Of a stretch of 64,000 bases of DNA, positions 8,353 through 16,750 are shown one piece after another; the stretch's first letter is position 1; each line of letters starts with the position of its first letter. The stretch comes from Anaeromyxobacter diazotrophicus (GTDB lineage Bacteria > Myxococcota > Myxococcia > Myxococcales > Anaeromyxobacteraceae). The notes beneath the pieces were generated by a model. That model saw only the letters and a program-made list of their open reading frames with translations. It had not been told where the DNA came from and ran no database searches. The DNA lies in NCBI RefSeq assembly GCF_013340205.1, contig NZ_BJTG01000002.1:525001-589000 (forward strand). Reading direction: 5' to 3'. A program made the translations under genes and the position numbers.

Positions 8353-9456
8353 ATGCTCGAACTCGCCCGCCCCGGGCCGCTCCGCCCGCCTCGCCTGGTC
8401 CTCCGGGCCGCGGTCGCCCTGCGCCGGGGGCTGCTCGCGCTGGCGGACGCGATCGTGCCGCCGCAGCTCCCGCTCTTCGAGCAGTCCATGGGCGTCGCCC
8501 GCACCCAGCTCCTGCGCCAGGCGGTCCGGCTCGGGATCGCCGAGCGCCTGGAGGCGGGTCCCCGCGCGGCCCAGGAGCTGGCGCGGGAGGCCGGCGTGCA
8601 GCCGGACGTCCTGCACCGGGTGCTGCGCGCCCTGGCGGCGGGTGGCGTGTTCGCGCTCCGGCCCGACGGGAAGTTCGCGAACAACCGCCTCTCCCGCGCG
8701 CTCCGCGCCGCGGCGCCCGCATCGGCCGGCGCGCTCGCGGCGTACCTCGGCTCGGGGTCGAACGCGGCGGCGTGGGCGGACCTGGAGGCGACCGTCGCCA
8801 CCGGCCAGAGCGCATTCCGCCGGGTCCACGGCGCCAGCGTGTGGGAGTGGCTCGCACGGCACGACGGCGAGCGGCGCACCTTCGCCGAGGCGATGGGGCA
8901 CGTCACCGAGCTCGACGCCCCCGCCATCGCGGCCGGCTATCCCTTCGGCGAGCTCGACCTGGTCTGCGACGTCGCGGGGGGCCGGGGCGCCCTCCTCTCC
9001 GAGATCCTGCGCCGCCACCCCCGGCCGCGCGGCGTGCTCCTCGACGAGGCGGCGGTGCTGGCCGAGGCGCCGGCCTTCCTGGCCGGGCGGGGCGTGGCCG
9101 GGCGGGTCACCTGCCACGCGGGCAGCATCTTCGAGGCGGTGCCGCCGGGGTGCGACGCCTACCTCCTCAAGGACGTGCTGCACGACTGGGACGACGCCGC
9201 CTGCCTGCGCATCCTCGCCGCCTGCCGCCGGGCGGCGCGCCGCGGGGCGCGGGTCCTGGTGGCGGAGGTGCTGCTGGAGCGCGCCGAGGCCAGCTCGCCG
9301 GGCGCGCTCACCGACGTGCAGATGATGACCGTCTGCGAGCAGGGCCGGCAGCGGAGCGCCGCCGAGCTGCAGGCGCTGCTCGCCCGGGCGGGGTTCAGCC
9401 CCGGGCCCGTCCGCGCGCTCGCGGCGGCGGTGAGCCTGGTGGAGGCGGTCGGGTGA
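8353..9456 (+). CDS. O-methyltransferase of the acetylserotonin / hydroxyneurosporene type
   Basis: A 367-residue SAM-dependent O-methyltransferase of the plant-type (two-domain) family. The N-terminal half has the winged-helix dimerisation region (LLRQAVRLGIAERLEAGPRAAQELAREAGV...), the SAM site is CDVAGGRGALLSEIL (about residue 208 on), and the catalytic His lies in KDVLHDWDD (about 275). Such enzymes methylate hydroxyl groups of small aromatic or carotenoid-like compounds; the substrate cannot be told from the sequence. The ATG at 8353 is the first start before conserved sequence; a longer open frame upstream runs over the porin promoter and is rejected. A second methyltransferase gene follows 67 bases downstream. 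Confidence 0.82.
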   Translation: MLELARPGPLRPPRLVLRAAVALRRGLLALADAIVPPQLPLFEQSMGVARTQLLRQAVRLGIAERLEAGPRAAQELAREAGVQPDVLHRVLRALAAGGVFALRPDGKFANNRLSRALRAAAPASAGALAAYLGSGSNAAAWADLEATVATGQSAFRRVHGASVWEWLARHDGERRTFAEAMGHVTELDAPAIAAGYPFGELDLVCDVAGGRGALLSEILRRHPRPRGVLLDEAAVLAEAPAFLAGRGVAGRVTCHAGSIFEAVPPGCDAYLLKDVLHDWDDAACLRILAACRRAARRGARVLVAEVLLERAEASSPGALTDVQMMTVCEQGRQRSAAELQALLARAGFSPGPVRALAAAVSLVEAVG

Positions 9457-9523
9457 GGCGATACTGCCGCCGGGCGAGGTCCGCCGCCGGCCGGCGCCGC
9501 GACCGCCGCCGGGAGGAGCGACC

Positions 9524-10117
9524 ATGAGCGGGCCCGTCCGAGACTTCGAGGCCGCCTACCAGGCCGGCGACCCGCCGTGGGACCTCGGCGCGCCGCAGCC
9601 GGAGGTGGTGCGGCTGGCGGACGAGGGCGCCTTCCGCGGCACCGTGCTCGACGCCGGCTGCGGCACGGGCGAGAACGCGCTCCTCCTGGCGTCGCGCGGG
9701 CTCGCGGTGATGGGCGTCGACGGGGCGCCGGCGGCCATCGCGCGGGCGCAGGCCAAGGCCGCGGCGCGCGGGCTCGCGGTGCCGTTCGCCGTCGCCGACG
9801 CGCTCGACCTCGCGGCGCTGCGCCAGCGCTTCGACACGGTCCTCGACTGCGGGCTCTTCCACGTCTTCGACGACGACGATCGCAAGCGCTACGCCCGCTC
9901 GCTCGGCGACGCCGTCGGCTCCGGCGGCCAGGTCCAGCTGCTGTGTTTCAGCGACGAGGAGCCGCCCGGCGCCGGGCCGCGCCGCGTCTCGGAGTGGGAC
10001 CTCAAGACGGCGTTCCGGGGGATCTTCGTGCTGACCCGCATCCGCCCTGGCCGCTTCGAGAGCCGCCTGCACGCCGGCGGGGCCCGCGCCTGGGTGGCCA
10101 CGCTGACGCGGCTGTGA
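9524..10117 (+). CDS. Class I SAM-dependent methyltransferase
   Basis: The 197-residue cytoplasmic protein has the PPWDLGAPQPEV entry motif common to small bacterial methyltransferases, the SAM loop VLDAGCGTGENALLLASRG (about residues 41-59), the acidic GVD at the end of strand 2 and VADALDL after strand 3. The acceptor is not known; related proteins are annotated as thiopurine or tellurite-type methyltransferases. GGGAGGAG stands 6 bases before the ATG. It follows the O-methyltransferase in the same direction and may be co-transcribed. The next gene is convergent and begins 14 bases beyond the stop. Confidence 0.82.
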   Translation: MSGPVRDFEAAYQAGDPPWDLGAPQPEVVRLADEGAFRGTVLDAGCGTGENALLLASRGLAVMGVDGAPAAIARAQAKAAARGLAVPFAVADALDLAALRQRFDTVLDCGLFHVFDDDDRKRYARSLGDAVGSGGQVQLLCFSDEEPPGAGPRRVSEWDLKTAFRGIFVLTRIRPGRFESRLHAGGARAWVATLTRL

Positions 10118-10131
10118 GGGACGGTGGTCCG

Positions 10132-10491
10132 CTACGGTCCGCCCGTGAACTCCCACACCGTGTCGAGCAGCTCGTCGAGGTCGCAGGGCTTCGAGAAGTG
10201 CCGCTCGGCCGGGACCTTCTCGTCCTTCACCGCCGACAGCACCACCACCGGGATGCTCGAGATCTCCGGGTCGTGCAGCTGCGCCTCCCGGAACTGCCAG
10301 CCGTCCATCACCGGCATCATGAGGTCGAGCAGCACCAGCGAGGCCGGCTCGCGGTGCAGCTTCTCGAGCGCCTCCCGTCCGTTGGCCGCCTCGAGGACCT
10401 CGAAGCCCTCCTCGTCGAGCGCCTCCGCGATGGCCTCGCGGATGAGGTGATCGTCCTCGACCACCATGACCTTGCGGTGTGCCATTCCCAC
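10132..10491 (-). CDS. Single-domain response regulator (CheY-like receiver)
   Basis: A stand-alone receiver domain of about 119 residues. Counting from the internal ATG, the acidic pocket is Glu10-Asp11-Asp12, the phosphorylation site Asp54 (LLDLMMPVMDGW), the switch Ser84 and the invariant Lys99 (FSKPCD). No output domain is attached, so it acts through partner proteins, probably a hybrid kinase elsewhere. The GTG at 10491 is preferred because GGAGAG lies 8 bases upstream of it but 14 bases upstream of the ATG at 10485; the choice alters only two residues. No histidine kinase is adjacent. Confidence 0.85.
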   Translation of the reverse strand: MGMAHRKVMVVEDDHLIREAIAEALDEEGFEVLEAANGREALEKLHREPASLVLLDLMMPVMDGWQFREAQLHDPEISSIPVVVLSAVKDEKVPAERHFSKPCDLDELLDTVWEFTGGP

Positions 10492-10589
10492 GAAAGATGC
10501 TCTCCGGCCGAGGAGAAGCATGGGCCAGAGGGGGGCCTCTACCCGGACGCGGCGCCCAGGCGCCCGCCCGGCCGCCCCTCGACGGCCAG

Positions 10590-10624
10590 AAAAAAAGAGA
10601 GGCCCGCGTCGCGGCGGGCCTCTC
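10590..10624 (-). terminator. Intrinsic terminator behind tRNA-Asn
   Basis: Read on the minus strand, an 11-base stem GAGAGGCCCGC with its complement encloses a six-base loop and is followed by seven T residues (A run at 10590-10596 on the plus strand). It lies about 17 bases past the 3' end of tRNA-Asn and upstream of the response-regulator gene, so it separates the two. Confidence 0.9.
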
Positions 10625-10640
10625 GAACGGCTCGGAAAAC

Positions 10641-10716
10641 TGGCTCCCCAGGCAAGACTCGAACTTGCGACCCGGTGATTAACAGTCACCTGCTCTGCCA
10701 ACTGAGCTACTGGGGA
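10641..10716 (-). tRNA. tRNA-Asn (GTT)
   Basis: The reverse strand reads TCCCCAGTAGCTCAGTTGGC at the 5' end, has a CTGTTAA anticodon loop with GTT, the T-arm GGGTTCGAGTC-like segment (AAGTTCGAGTCTT) and the acceptor CTGGGGAG followed by an encoded CCA. All four helices pair. It is 76 bases long including CCA and is followed by a strong terminator. Confidence 0.97.
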
Positions 10717-10844
10717 ATGACCGGGGCGCGAATCCTACGAAGGGGCCCCCCCGCTGTCAACGATCTCCCGCGATCTCTCGTCGCCCGGGCTCCCCGGTCG
10801 GGCGGGGGAGGAGCCGGCCGCGGGCGAGTCGATATACTCGGCGC

Positions 10845-11681
10845 GTGCCCGCCCTCGGCGACAACCCGGCCCGCCGCCGCTTCGCGGCGCTCATCGCCCG
10901 GCGGAAGGTCCCGCTCGCCGAGGCGGCGCTCGCGCTCGCGGCGGAGGAGTACCCCCACCTCGAGCCGGCGCGCTACCTGGGGCAGCTGGGCGAGCTGGCC
11001 GCCGAGGTCGAGGCCCGCCTGCCGGCGCGCCGCGACAGCGCCAGCGTGCTGCGCGCGCTCCGGGCGGTGCTGTTCGAGGAGCACCGGTTCCGCGGCAACG
11101 ACCAGGCGTACTACGACCCGCGCAACTCGTTCCTCAACGAGGTGCTGGAGCGGCAGCTCGGCATCCCGATCACGCTCGCGCTCGTCTACATCGAGGTCGC
11201 CTCGCGGGTCGGCCTCACCCTGCACGGGGTCGGGTTCCCCGGGCACTTCCTCGTGAAGTACGTCGCGGGCTCGCGCGAGGTCTTCATCGACCCGTACCAC
11301 GGCGGCGAGATCCTCTCCGGCGAGGAGTGCGTGGCCCGCTTCCAGGCGCGCGCCCCGGGCCGGCCGCTCGACCCGCGCCACCTCGACGCGGTCTCGGCGC
11401 GGCAGATCCTCGCGCGCATGCTGCACAACCTGAAGAAGATCTACGTCGAGGCGGGCGACGATGTCCGCGCCCTGTGGGTCACCGACCGGCTGGTGCTGCT
11501 CGCACCCGACGACCCGGCGGAGCGGCGGGACCGCGGCCTCGTCGAGGCGCGCCTGGGCGGCCAGTCGGCGGCCCTCTCGGACCTCGAGTTCTACCTGGCG
11601 GCGGCGCCCCACGCCGAGGACGCCGGCGAGGTGCGCGACCTCTGCGAGCAGCTGCGGGGAAACGCCGGCTACCTCAACTGA
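10845..11681 (+). CDS. SirB1-family transglutaminase-like protein with tetratricopeptide-like tail
   Basis: The 278-residue protein fits the SirB1 family: RFRGNDQAYYDPRNSFLNEVLERQLGIPITLALVYIEVA is the conserved region (about residues 84-122), then GVGFPGHFLVKY and FIDPYHGGEIL. These form a transglutaminase-like fold; the usual catalytic Cys is absent, as is common in this family, so enzymatic action is doubtful. The last 90 residues form two or three TPR-like helical pairs. The GTG start has no ribosome-binding site but a TATACT box ends 6 bases before it, suggesting a leaderless message. Function of the family is not established. Confidence 0.8.
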   Translation: MPALGDNPARRRFAALIARRKVPLAEAALALAAEEYPHLEPARYLGQLGELAAEVEARLPARRDSASVLRALRAVLFEEHRFRGNDQAYYDPRNSFLNEVLERQLGIPITLALVYIEVASRVGLTLHGVGFPGHFLVKYVAGSREVFIDPYHGGEILSGEECVARFQARAPGRPLDPRHLDAVSARQILARMLHNLKKIYVEAGDDVRALWVTDRLVLLAPDDPAERRDRGLVEARLGGQSAALSDLEFYLAAAPHAEDAGEVRDLCEQLRGNAGYLN

Positions 11682-11688
11682 CGCGCCC

Positions 11689-12018
11689 TCACCCCGACCG
11701 GCGGTTCAGCTCCGGGACCATGAGGCGCGCCACCGGCTCGCCGCCGACGAGGTGGCGCTCGACCAGCTCCGGCACGTCCTCGACGGTGACGTGGCCGTAC
11801 CAGATCCCCTCCGGGTAGACGACGATCGACGGTCCGTACGCGCAGGCGTCGAGGCAGCCGGCGGCGTTGGCGCGCACCTGCCCCTTGAGCCCGCGCCGGT
11901 TCAGCTCCTCCTTGAGCGCCCGGCGGATCGCCTCGCTCCCCTTGCAGGCGCAGCTGCCGCGGGGGTCGTCGGCGGGGCGCCGGTTCTCGCACACGAAGAC
12001 GTGATGTCGGAAGCGCAC
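11689..12018 (-). CDS. Thioredoxin-like [2Fe-2S] ferredoxin
   Basis: This 109-residue protein matches the small thioredoxin-fold [2Fe-2S] ferredoxins. Cys10, Cys23 or Cys25, Cys55 and Cys59 (in GCLDACAYGP) are the ligands, the C-x12-C ... C-x3-C pattern of that family and of the NuoE C-domain. The segment FVCENRR near the start and GIWYGHVTVEDVPELVERHL near the end are also typical. It should be a soluble electron carrier; the partner is unknown. It is convergent with the SirB1-type gene, with 7 bases between the stops, and divergent from the deiodinase-like gene. Confidence 0.85.
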   Translation of the reverse strand: MRFRHHVFVCENRRPADDPRGSCACKGSEAIRRALKEELNRRGLKGQVRANAAGCLDACAYGPSIVVYPEGIWYGHVTVEDVPELVERHLVGGEPVARLMVPELNRRSG

Positions 12019-12147
12019 CCCCGAGGTCTAATCGCCCGCGCGGGCCCGGGCTCGCGCGCCCCACGCGCCTTCCCGGGGGTGGGGGACGCGCGGGCGCCGG
12101 CGAGGCGCCATCTTCTCTCCTGGCGCGCGGCGCGAGGAGGCATCCCC

Positions 12148-12957
12148 GTGGACTACCGGTTCGATCGTTTCCGGCGGGAGCAGCTCATCCAGGACCTCTC
12201 GTTCCGGGCCGGGCAGGAGCCGGGGTGGCAGGTACCCGACTTCGACCTCCCGACGGTGTCCGGGGGGCGCGTCCGCAAGGCCGACTTCATGGGGCAGCGG
12301 CCGGTGCTGTTCACCTTCGGCTCGCTCACCGACCCCATGACGGCCAGCGCGGACGGGGTGCTCTCCCGGCTCCACCAGGAGTTCTGCGAGGAGGTGGCGT
12401 TCGTGACGGTGTACGTGCGCGAAGCGCACCCCGGAGAGCACATCCCGCAGCCCTCCACCTTCGACGAGAAGATGCGCAACGCCCGGGTGCTGCGCGCGCG
12501 CGACGGGATCGCCTGGACGGTGGCGGTGGACGACCTCGACGGCGGGTTCCACCGGGCGCTCGGCGCCAACGCCAACGCCGCCCACCTCATGGACGCGAAC
12601 GGGAACGTCGCCTTCCGCACGCTGTGGTCGAACGACGAGCGCGTGCTCCGGTCGGCGCTGGCGGCCATCGCGCGCGGCGCCCCCGAGCACCCCTTCGAGC
12701 GCGAGCGGCGGGTGGTGCCGATGGCGCTCGGGCTCTCGCGCGTGGACGAGGTGGTGCGGGCGGCGGGGCCGAGCGCGCTCGAGGACCTCCGGCGCGAGGC
12801 GCCGGTGGTGTACGCGGCGGCGGAGCTGGCCTGGGCCTGGCGCGCGCTCACGCCGCTCGGGCGCCTCGCGGCCGTGGCCGCCGGCGCCGCGGTGACCGCG
12901 GGGCTGTGGGCCGGCCTGCGCTGGGTCCTCCGCCCGGCGCGCCGCCGCCTCGCCTAG
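12148..12957 (+). CDS. Deiodinase-like redoxin lacking the catalytic Cys/Sec, with C-terminal membrane anchor
   Basis: The 269-residue protein has a thioredoxin fold related to iodothyronine deiodinases: PVLFTFGSLTDPMT (about residues 52-65), FVTVYVREAHPGE (about 87-99), WTVAVDDLDG and AHLMDANGNVAFRTLWSND. In bacterial relatives the residue before Pro in the FGSxTxP motif is Cys (Sec in animals); here it is Asp, so classic redox chemistry is unlikely. A hydrophobic stretch (about residues 238-258) flanked by Arg would anchor it in the membrane. The GTG start follows GAGGAGG by 5 bases; there is no better start. The stop is 38 bases from that of convergent proC. Confidence 0.7.
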   Translation: MDYRFDRFRREQLIQDLSFRAGQEPGWQVPDFDLPTVSGGRVRKADFMGQRPVLFTFGSLTDPMTASADGVLSRLHQEFCEEVAFVTVYVREAHPGEHIPQPSTFDEKMRNARVLRARDGIAWTVAVDDLDGGFHRALGANANAAHLMDANGNVAFRTLWSNDERVLRSALAAIARGAPEHPFERERRVVPMALGLSRVDEVVRAAGPSALEDLRREAPVVYAAAELAWAWRALTPLGRLAAVAAGAAVTAGLWAGLRWVLRPARRRLA

Positions 12958-12995
12958 CGCGGACGCCGGCGAGCACGCGGGCGGGCGCCCGCCGG

Positions 12996-13829
12996 TCAGT
13001 CGTCCTTCTCCAGGAACTTCTCGCCCAGCTCGCGCGAGCGGCGGGTGGCGGCCTCGACGGCGTCCATGAGCGTCGTGCGCAGGCCGCCCGCCTCCAGCGT
13101 GTGCAGGCCGGCGATGGCCGTGCCGCCCGGGCTCGTCACCTGGTCCTTGAGCCGGCCCGGGTGCTCGCCGGTGTCGATGAGGAGCTTCGCCGACCCGAGC
13201 ACCGTCTGCGCGGCGAGCTCCTGGGCGGTGGCGCGCGGCAGGCCGACCTTCACGCCCGCGTCGCTGAGCGCCTCGATGATGAGGAAGATGTACGCCGGCC
13301 CGCTGCCGGAGAGCCCGGTCACGGCGTCGAGCAGCCCCTCGTCCACGACCGCCGTCTTCCCGATGGCGTCGAAGAGCGCGCGCGCCTGGGCCAGGTCCGC
13401 CTCGGTGGCGTGCTCGCCGGCCGAGAGCGCGGTGGCGCCCGCGCCGACGAGGGCGGGGGTGTTGGGCATGGTGCGGACGATGCGGACCCCGTGGCCGAGT
13501 TTGCGCTCGATGGCCTCGATGGGCACCCCGGCGGCGATGGAGATGACGAGCTTCTTGTCGTCGAGCACCGGCGCGATCTCGGCCAGGAGCTTGTTCATCA
13601 CCTGCGGCTTCACCGACAGGACGACGAGCTCGCACCGCTCGACCGCCTCGCGGTTGGAGCGGGTGAACTCCACCCCGTAACGCTGCTTCAGCTCCGGCCC
13701 GCGCGCCTCGTTGCGGTCGCTGCAGACGATCTCGCGCGGCTCGGCGACGCCGGCGCGGAGGAGCCCCTTCACCAGTGCCTCGGCCATGTTGCCGGCGCCG
13801 AGGAACGCGATGCGCTTTCCGAGTGACAT
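12996..13829 (-). CDS. proC: Pyrroline-5-carboxylate reductase
   Basis: The 277-residue enzyme makes L-proline from 1-pyrroline-5-carboxylate with NAD(P)H in the cytoplasm. The nucleotide fold is IAFLGAGNMAEAL (residues 6-18), followed by LSVKPQVM, RTMPNTPALVGAGATAL and the C-terminal family signature GLSGSGPAYIFLIIEALSDAGVKVGL plus DQVTSPGGTAIAGL, given here in part. Length agrees with the family. ATG at 13829 was chosen over a longer frame to 13904 because it starts directly before the Rossmann strand. It lies 79 bases after the DAO-type oxidoreductase gene in the same direction, which is suggestive because that enzyme may oxidise proline-like compounds. Confidence 0.94.
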   Translation of the reverse strand: MSLGKRIAFLGAGNMAEALVKGLLRAGVAEPREIVCSDRNEARGPELKQRYGVEFTRSNREAVERCELVVLSVKPQVMNKLLAEIAPVLDDKKLVISIAAGVPIEAIERKLGHGVRIVRTMPNTPALVGAGATALSAGEHATEADLAQARALFDAIGKTAVVDEGLLDAVTGLSGSGPAYIFLIIEALSDAGVKVGLPRATAQELAAQTVLGSAKLLIDTGEHPGRLKDQVTSPGGTAIAGLHTLEAGGLRTTLMDAVEAATRRSRELGEKFLEKDD

Positions 13830-13908
13830 GTGAGGGACTGTAGCCGATCGGCGCCGCTCTGGCGCGGGGCCGGTGGGCCTCGCGCGACCACGCCCGCCCG
13901 CCACCCCG

Positions 13909-15396
13909 TCACCCGATGATGAACTCCTCGCGCGCCAGCGCCCCCCGCGCGAAGCGGTCCACCGTGAACCGGGTGAAGATCTCGTCCGGCGGCCCGCCCG
14001 CCATCCAGCCGGCCATGAGCTCCGCCACCGCCGGCGCCATCATGAAGCCGTGGCCGACGAACCCGGACAGCTGGAGGAAGTTCTCGAACCCCGCCGCGCC
14101 GAGGATGGGGTTGTTGTCCGGGGTGACGTCGTAGCAGCCCGCCCACTGCCGCACGACGCGCAGGTGGCCGGTGGCGGGCGCGCAGGCCGTGATCGCGCGC
14201 GCGAACCGCGCCAGGAAGCGGAGGCTCGTGCCCAGCTCGAGCCCCTCCGGCTCCTCGGGATCCCCCATCCCCCCCACCAGCTCGCCGCGCTGCGACTGCG
14301 AGAAGTAGAGCCCGTTCCCCAGCACGGACACGAGCGGCCCGAGCCAGGGCGTCATCGCCTCGGTGACCAGGATCTCGTGCCGGGTGGGCCGGTTCGGGAG
14401 CGCCACCCCGCAGAGGGCGGCCACCTCCTTCGACCAGGCGCCGGCGGCGTTCACCACCGTCTCGCAGGCGACCCGCCCGCGGTCCGTCACCACCGCCGTG
14501 AGCCGCGCCCCCTGCCGCTCGAAGCCGGTGACCCGGGTGAAGGTGGCGACCTGGGCGCCGAGCGCCTGCGCCCGCGCCGCGTAGCCCCACAGGAACGGCC
14601 AGGGGAAGACCACCGCGTCGTCCGGGTTCCACGACGCCGCCAGGAAGCGCCGCCGGTCGAGCTGCGGGACGACCTCGCACGCCTCGTCGGGCGTGACGAG
14701 CCGGGTGCGGAGCCCGTTCGCCTCGTGCACCGGCAAGGTCCGCTCCAGCCAGCCCACCTGCGCCGGGCCGGGCGCGAGGAACAGGTACCCGCCCCGGCGC
14801 ATCCAGACGTTCACGCCCAGCTCCACCGCGAACCTCCGGCAGAGCTCGAGCGAGCGCTTCGCCAGCCGGATGAGGGTGGGGGTGGTCCACTGCGCGCGGA
14901 CGCCGCCGCCGTTCCGCCCGGAGGCGCCGGCGTTGAGGTAGCCGCGCTCGAGGACGAGGACGTCGGTCACCCCGCGCCGGGCGAGCTCGCTGGCGAGCGC
15001 GAGCCCCATGATCCCGCCGCCCACCACCACCACGTCCGCGCGCGCCGGCAGCGCGGCCGAGGGGCGGGGGAGCTGCTCGGGCGGGCGCGGGGCCGGCTCG
15101 CCGCGGCCGCCGCCGAGCGGCAGCGAGGCCGGGTCGAGCCCGGCCAGCGCCGAGAGCGCGACCGGGTCGCAGGGCGGACGGATCGTGAACGGCGCCACCT
15201 CGGCCGGGGTGGCCCCGAGCCGCAGCAGCTCCTGCGCGACGAGCGCCAGGCAGCTCTTGCCCTGGCAGGGGCCGGTGCCGAAGCCGGTGTACCGCTTCAC
15301 CGACTCGAGGTCGCGGTGGCCCGCCTGGAAGGCGCGCCGCACCTCGGCCCGCGTCACGTCCTCGCAGGCGCAGAGGAGGGTCTTAGCCGTCGGCAC
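13909..15396 (-). CDS. FAD-dependent DAO-type oxidoreductase with N-terminal BFD-like [2Fe-2S] domain
   Basis: The first 60 residues form a BFD-like iron-sulfur domain with a CAC pair (residues 9-11) and CQGKSC (about 44-49). The main body, from VVVVGGGIMGLALASELARRG (about 121) to the C-terminal LQLSGFVGHGFMMAPAVAEL, is a D-amino-acid-oxidase fold as in sarcosine oxidase beta subunit and HcnC. Likely it oxidises a secondary amine or imino acid and passes electrons to the partner encoded upstream, whose gene overlaps this one by 14 bases. In known heteromeric enzymes the BFD domain usually belongs to the other FAD subunit. GTG start. Substrate unknown; proline, hydroxyproline, sarcosine or opines are candidates. 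Confidence 0.82.
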   Translation of the reverse strand: MPTAKTLLCACEDVTRAEVRRAFQAGHRDLESVKRYTGFGTGPCQGKSCLALVAQELLRLGATPAEVAPFTIRPPCDPVALSALAGLDPASLPLGGGRGEPAPRPPEQLPRPSAALPARADVVVVGGGIMGLALASELARRGVTDVLVLERGYLNAGASGRNGGGVRAQWTTPTLIRLAKRSLELCRRFAVELGVNVWMRRGGYLFLAPGPAQVGWLERTLPVHEANGLRTRLVTPDEACEVVPQLDRRRFLAASWNPDDAVVFPWPFLWGYAARAQALGAQVATFTRVTGFERQGARLTAVVTDRGRVACETVVNAAGAWSKEVAALCGVALPNRPTRHEILVTEAMTPWLGPLVSVLGNGLYFSQSQRGELVGGMGDPEEPEGLELGTSLRFLARFARAITACAPATGHLRVVRQWAGCYDVTPDNNPILGAAGFENFLQLSGFVGHGFMMAPAVAELMAGWMAGGPPDEIFTRFTVDRFARGALAREEFIIG

Positions 15397-16678
15397 GCGC
15401 CGCCTCCCCGGCGCGGCGCCCCGCGCGCGCCGCCTCCGCCGCCGTGGCCGGGCCGGTCGCCTCGCCCGCGACCCGCAGGCCGGGCACCCCCGTGGCGCCG
15501 TCGGCGGCCGCCCGCACCCGGTAGCCGCCGCTCACGAGCTCGAGCTCGACCTCCGCTCCGGCCTGCCGCGCCAGCTCGGAGGCGGGCGCGCGTGGCCCGG
15601 CCCAGGCGAGCGCGTCGCAGCGCACGCGCTCCGAGCCCACCGTCGCCGCCGCGAGCCGCCGCCGCCCGTGCGCGAGGAGCACCTCCTCCGCCCGGCGCAC
15701 CGCCACGCCGGCCGCCTCGAGCCGCGCCGCCACCGCCGCCGCCTCGGCCCCGCCGCCGGCGACGAGCGCCCGCGCGCCGGGCACGACCCCGTCCTCCGCC
15801 AGCGCGCGCGCCAGGGCGCGCGCGGCGAAGATGCCGGGCAGGTCGTTGCGGGGAAAGACGGGCGGGAGCGCGAAGCTTCCGGGGGCGAGCACGAGCCGGG
15901 GCGCGCGGGCGAGCCGCAGCCGCGGCGGACCGCCCTCCGGCCGGAGCAGGACGCGCGGGAGCCCGCCGTCGCGCCAGACGCCGAGCGCGGTGAGCCCGGT
16001 GGCCACCTCGCCGCCGCTCCGCGCCACCGCCGCCGCCACCTCGCGCGCCCAGGCGAGCGGCGGGTCGCCGGGGAGCGCCAGCCCCGCGCGCAGCCGGCCC
16101 CCCAGCGCGCCGTCCGACTCGGCCAGGAGGACGCGCAGCCCGGCGTCAGCGAGCGCCTCGGCGGCCGCGAGCCCCGCCGGACCGCCCCCGACCACCACCG
16201 CGTCGAACGCCTCGTCGGGCGCGGCCGGCGCGGTGGGCGGAGGCGGGGCCGAGGCGAGCGCCCCCGTCCCGGCCAGGCGGCGTGAGAAGGCCACCGCGGC
16301 GCGGTTGGCGACCTGGCTCCAGGTGGCGAGGTGGTGCACGTCGAGGCCGCGCGCGAAGGCGAGGTCCACCGCGCCGAGGAGGTCGCGCCGGGCGGTGGGG
16401 AGCGCGTGCTGGCTCTCCACGACGAGCCCGGGGCGGCAGGGGACCCGGCAGGTGCGCTGGTTCGGCACGCCGTCGACGCGCGCCAGGCAGGCGTGGCACG
16501 AGCCGGCCAGGCAGAACGCACCGCGCGGCCGGTGGTACTTGGCGCTCCGCGCGACGAGCGCCTCGCCCGCGGCGAGCAGCGCCACCGCGACGCTCTCCCC
16601 GGCGCGCGCCGGCAGCGGGCGGCCGTCCACCTCGAAGGTGCAGTCGGGCGCGAAGCGCGGGTCGGCGAGGCGCGGCAT
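15383..16678 (-). CDS. [2Fe-2S] ferredoxin - FAD/NAD(P) oxidoreductase fusion (HcnAB / SoxA-like)
   Basis: The N-terminal 100 residues match the HcnA/SoxA ferredoxin domain with CLAGSCHACLARVDGVPNQRTC split as C-x4-C-x2-C-x11-C (about residues 55-75). A pyridine-nucleotide-disulfide-type FAD domain follows from DAVVVGGGPAGLAAAEALADAG (about 158 on), with the second dinucleotide region around ARALVAGGGAEAAAVAARLEAAG. At 431 residues it lacks the C-terminal BFD domain found in many relatives; that domain sits at the front of the overlapping downstream gene. The pair should form one membrane-linked or soluble dehydrogenase for amines or imino acids. An MFS transporter gene precedes it. Confidence 0.8.
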   Translation of the reverse strand: MPRLADPRFAPDCTFEVDGRPLPARAGESVAVALLAAGEALVARSAKYHRPRGAFCLAGSCHACLARVDGVPNQRTCRVPCRPGLVVESQHALPTARRDLLGAVDLAFARGLDVHHLATWSQVANRAAVAFSRRLAGTGALASAPPPPTAPAAPDEAFDAVVVGGGPAGLAAAEALADAGLRVLLAESDGALGGRLRAGLALPGDPPLAWAREVAAAVARSGGEVATGLTALGVWRDGGLPRVLLRPEGGPPRLRLARAPRLVLAPGSFALPPVFPRNDLPGIFAARALARALAEDGVVPGARALVAGGGAEAAAVAARLEAAGVAVRRAEEVLLAHGRRRLAAATVGSERVRCDALAWAGPRAPASELARQAGAEVELELVSGGYRVRAAADGATGVPGLRVAGEATGPATAAEAARAGRRAGEAARADG

Positions 16679-16750
16679 CGTGGGGCGCGGCGGGCGGTAG
16701 ATAGCCGCGCCCCGCGGCGCGCGCGACCTCCGGGCCTACGCCCGGGTGGG

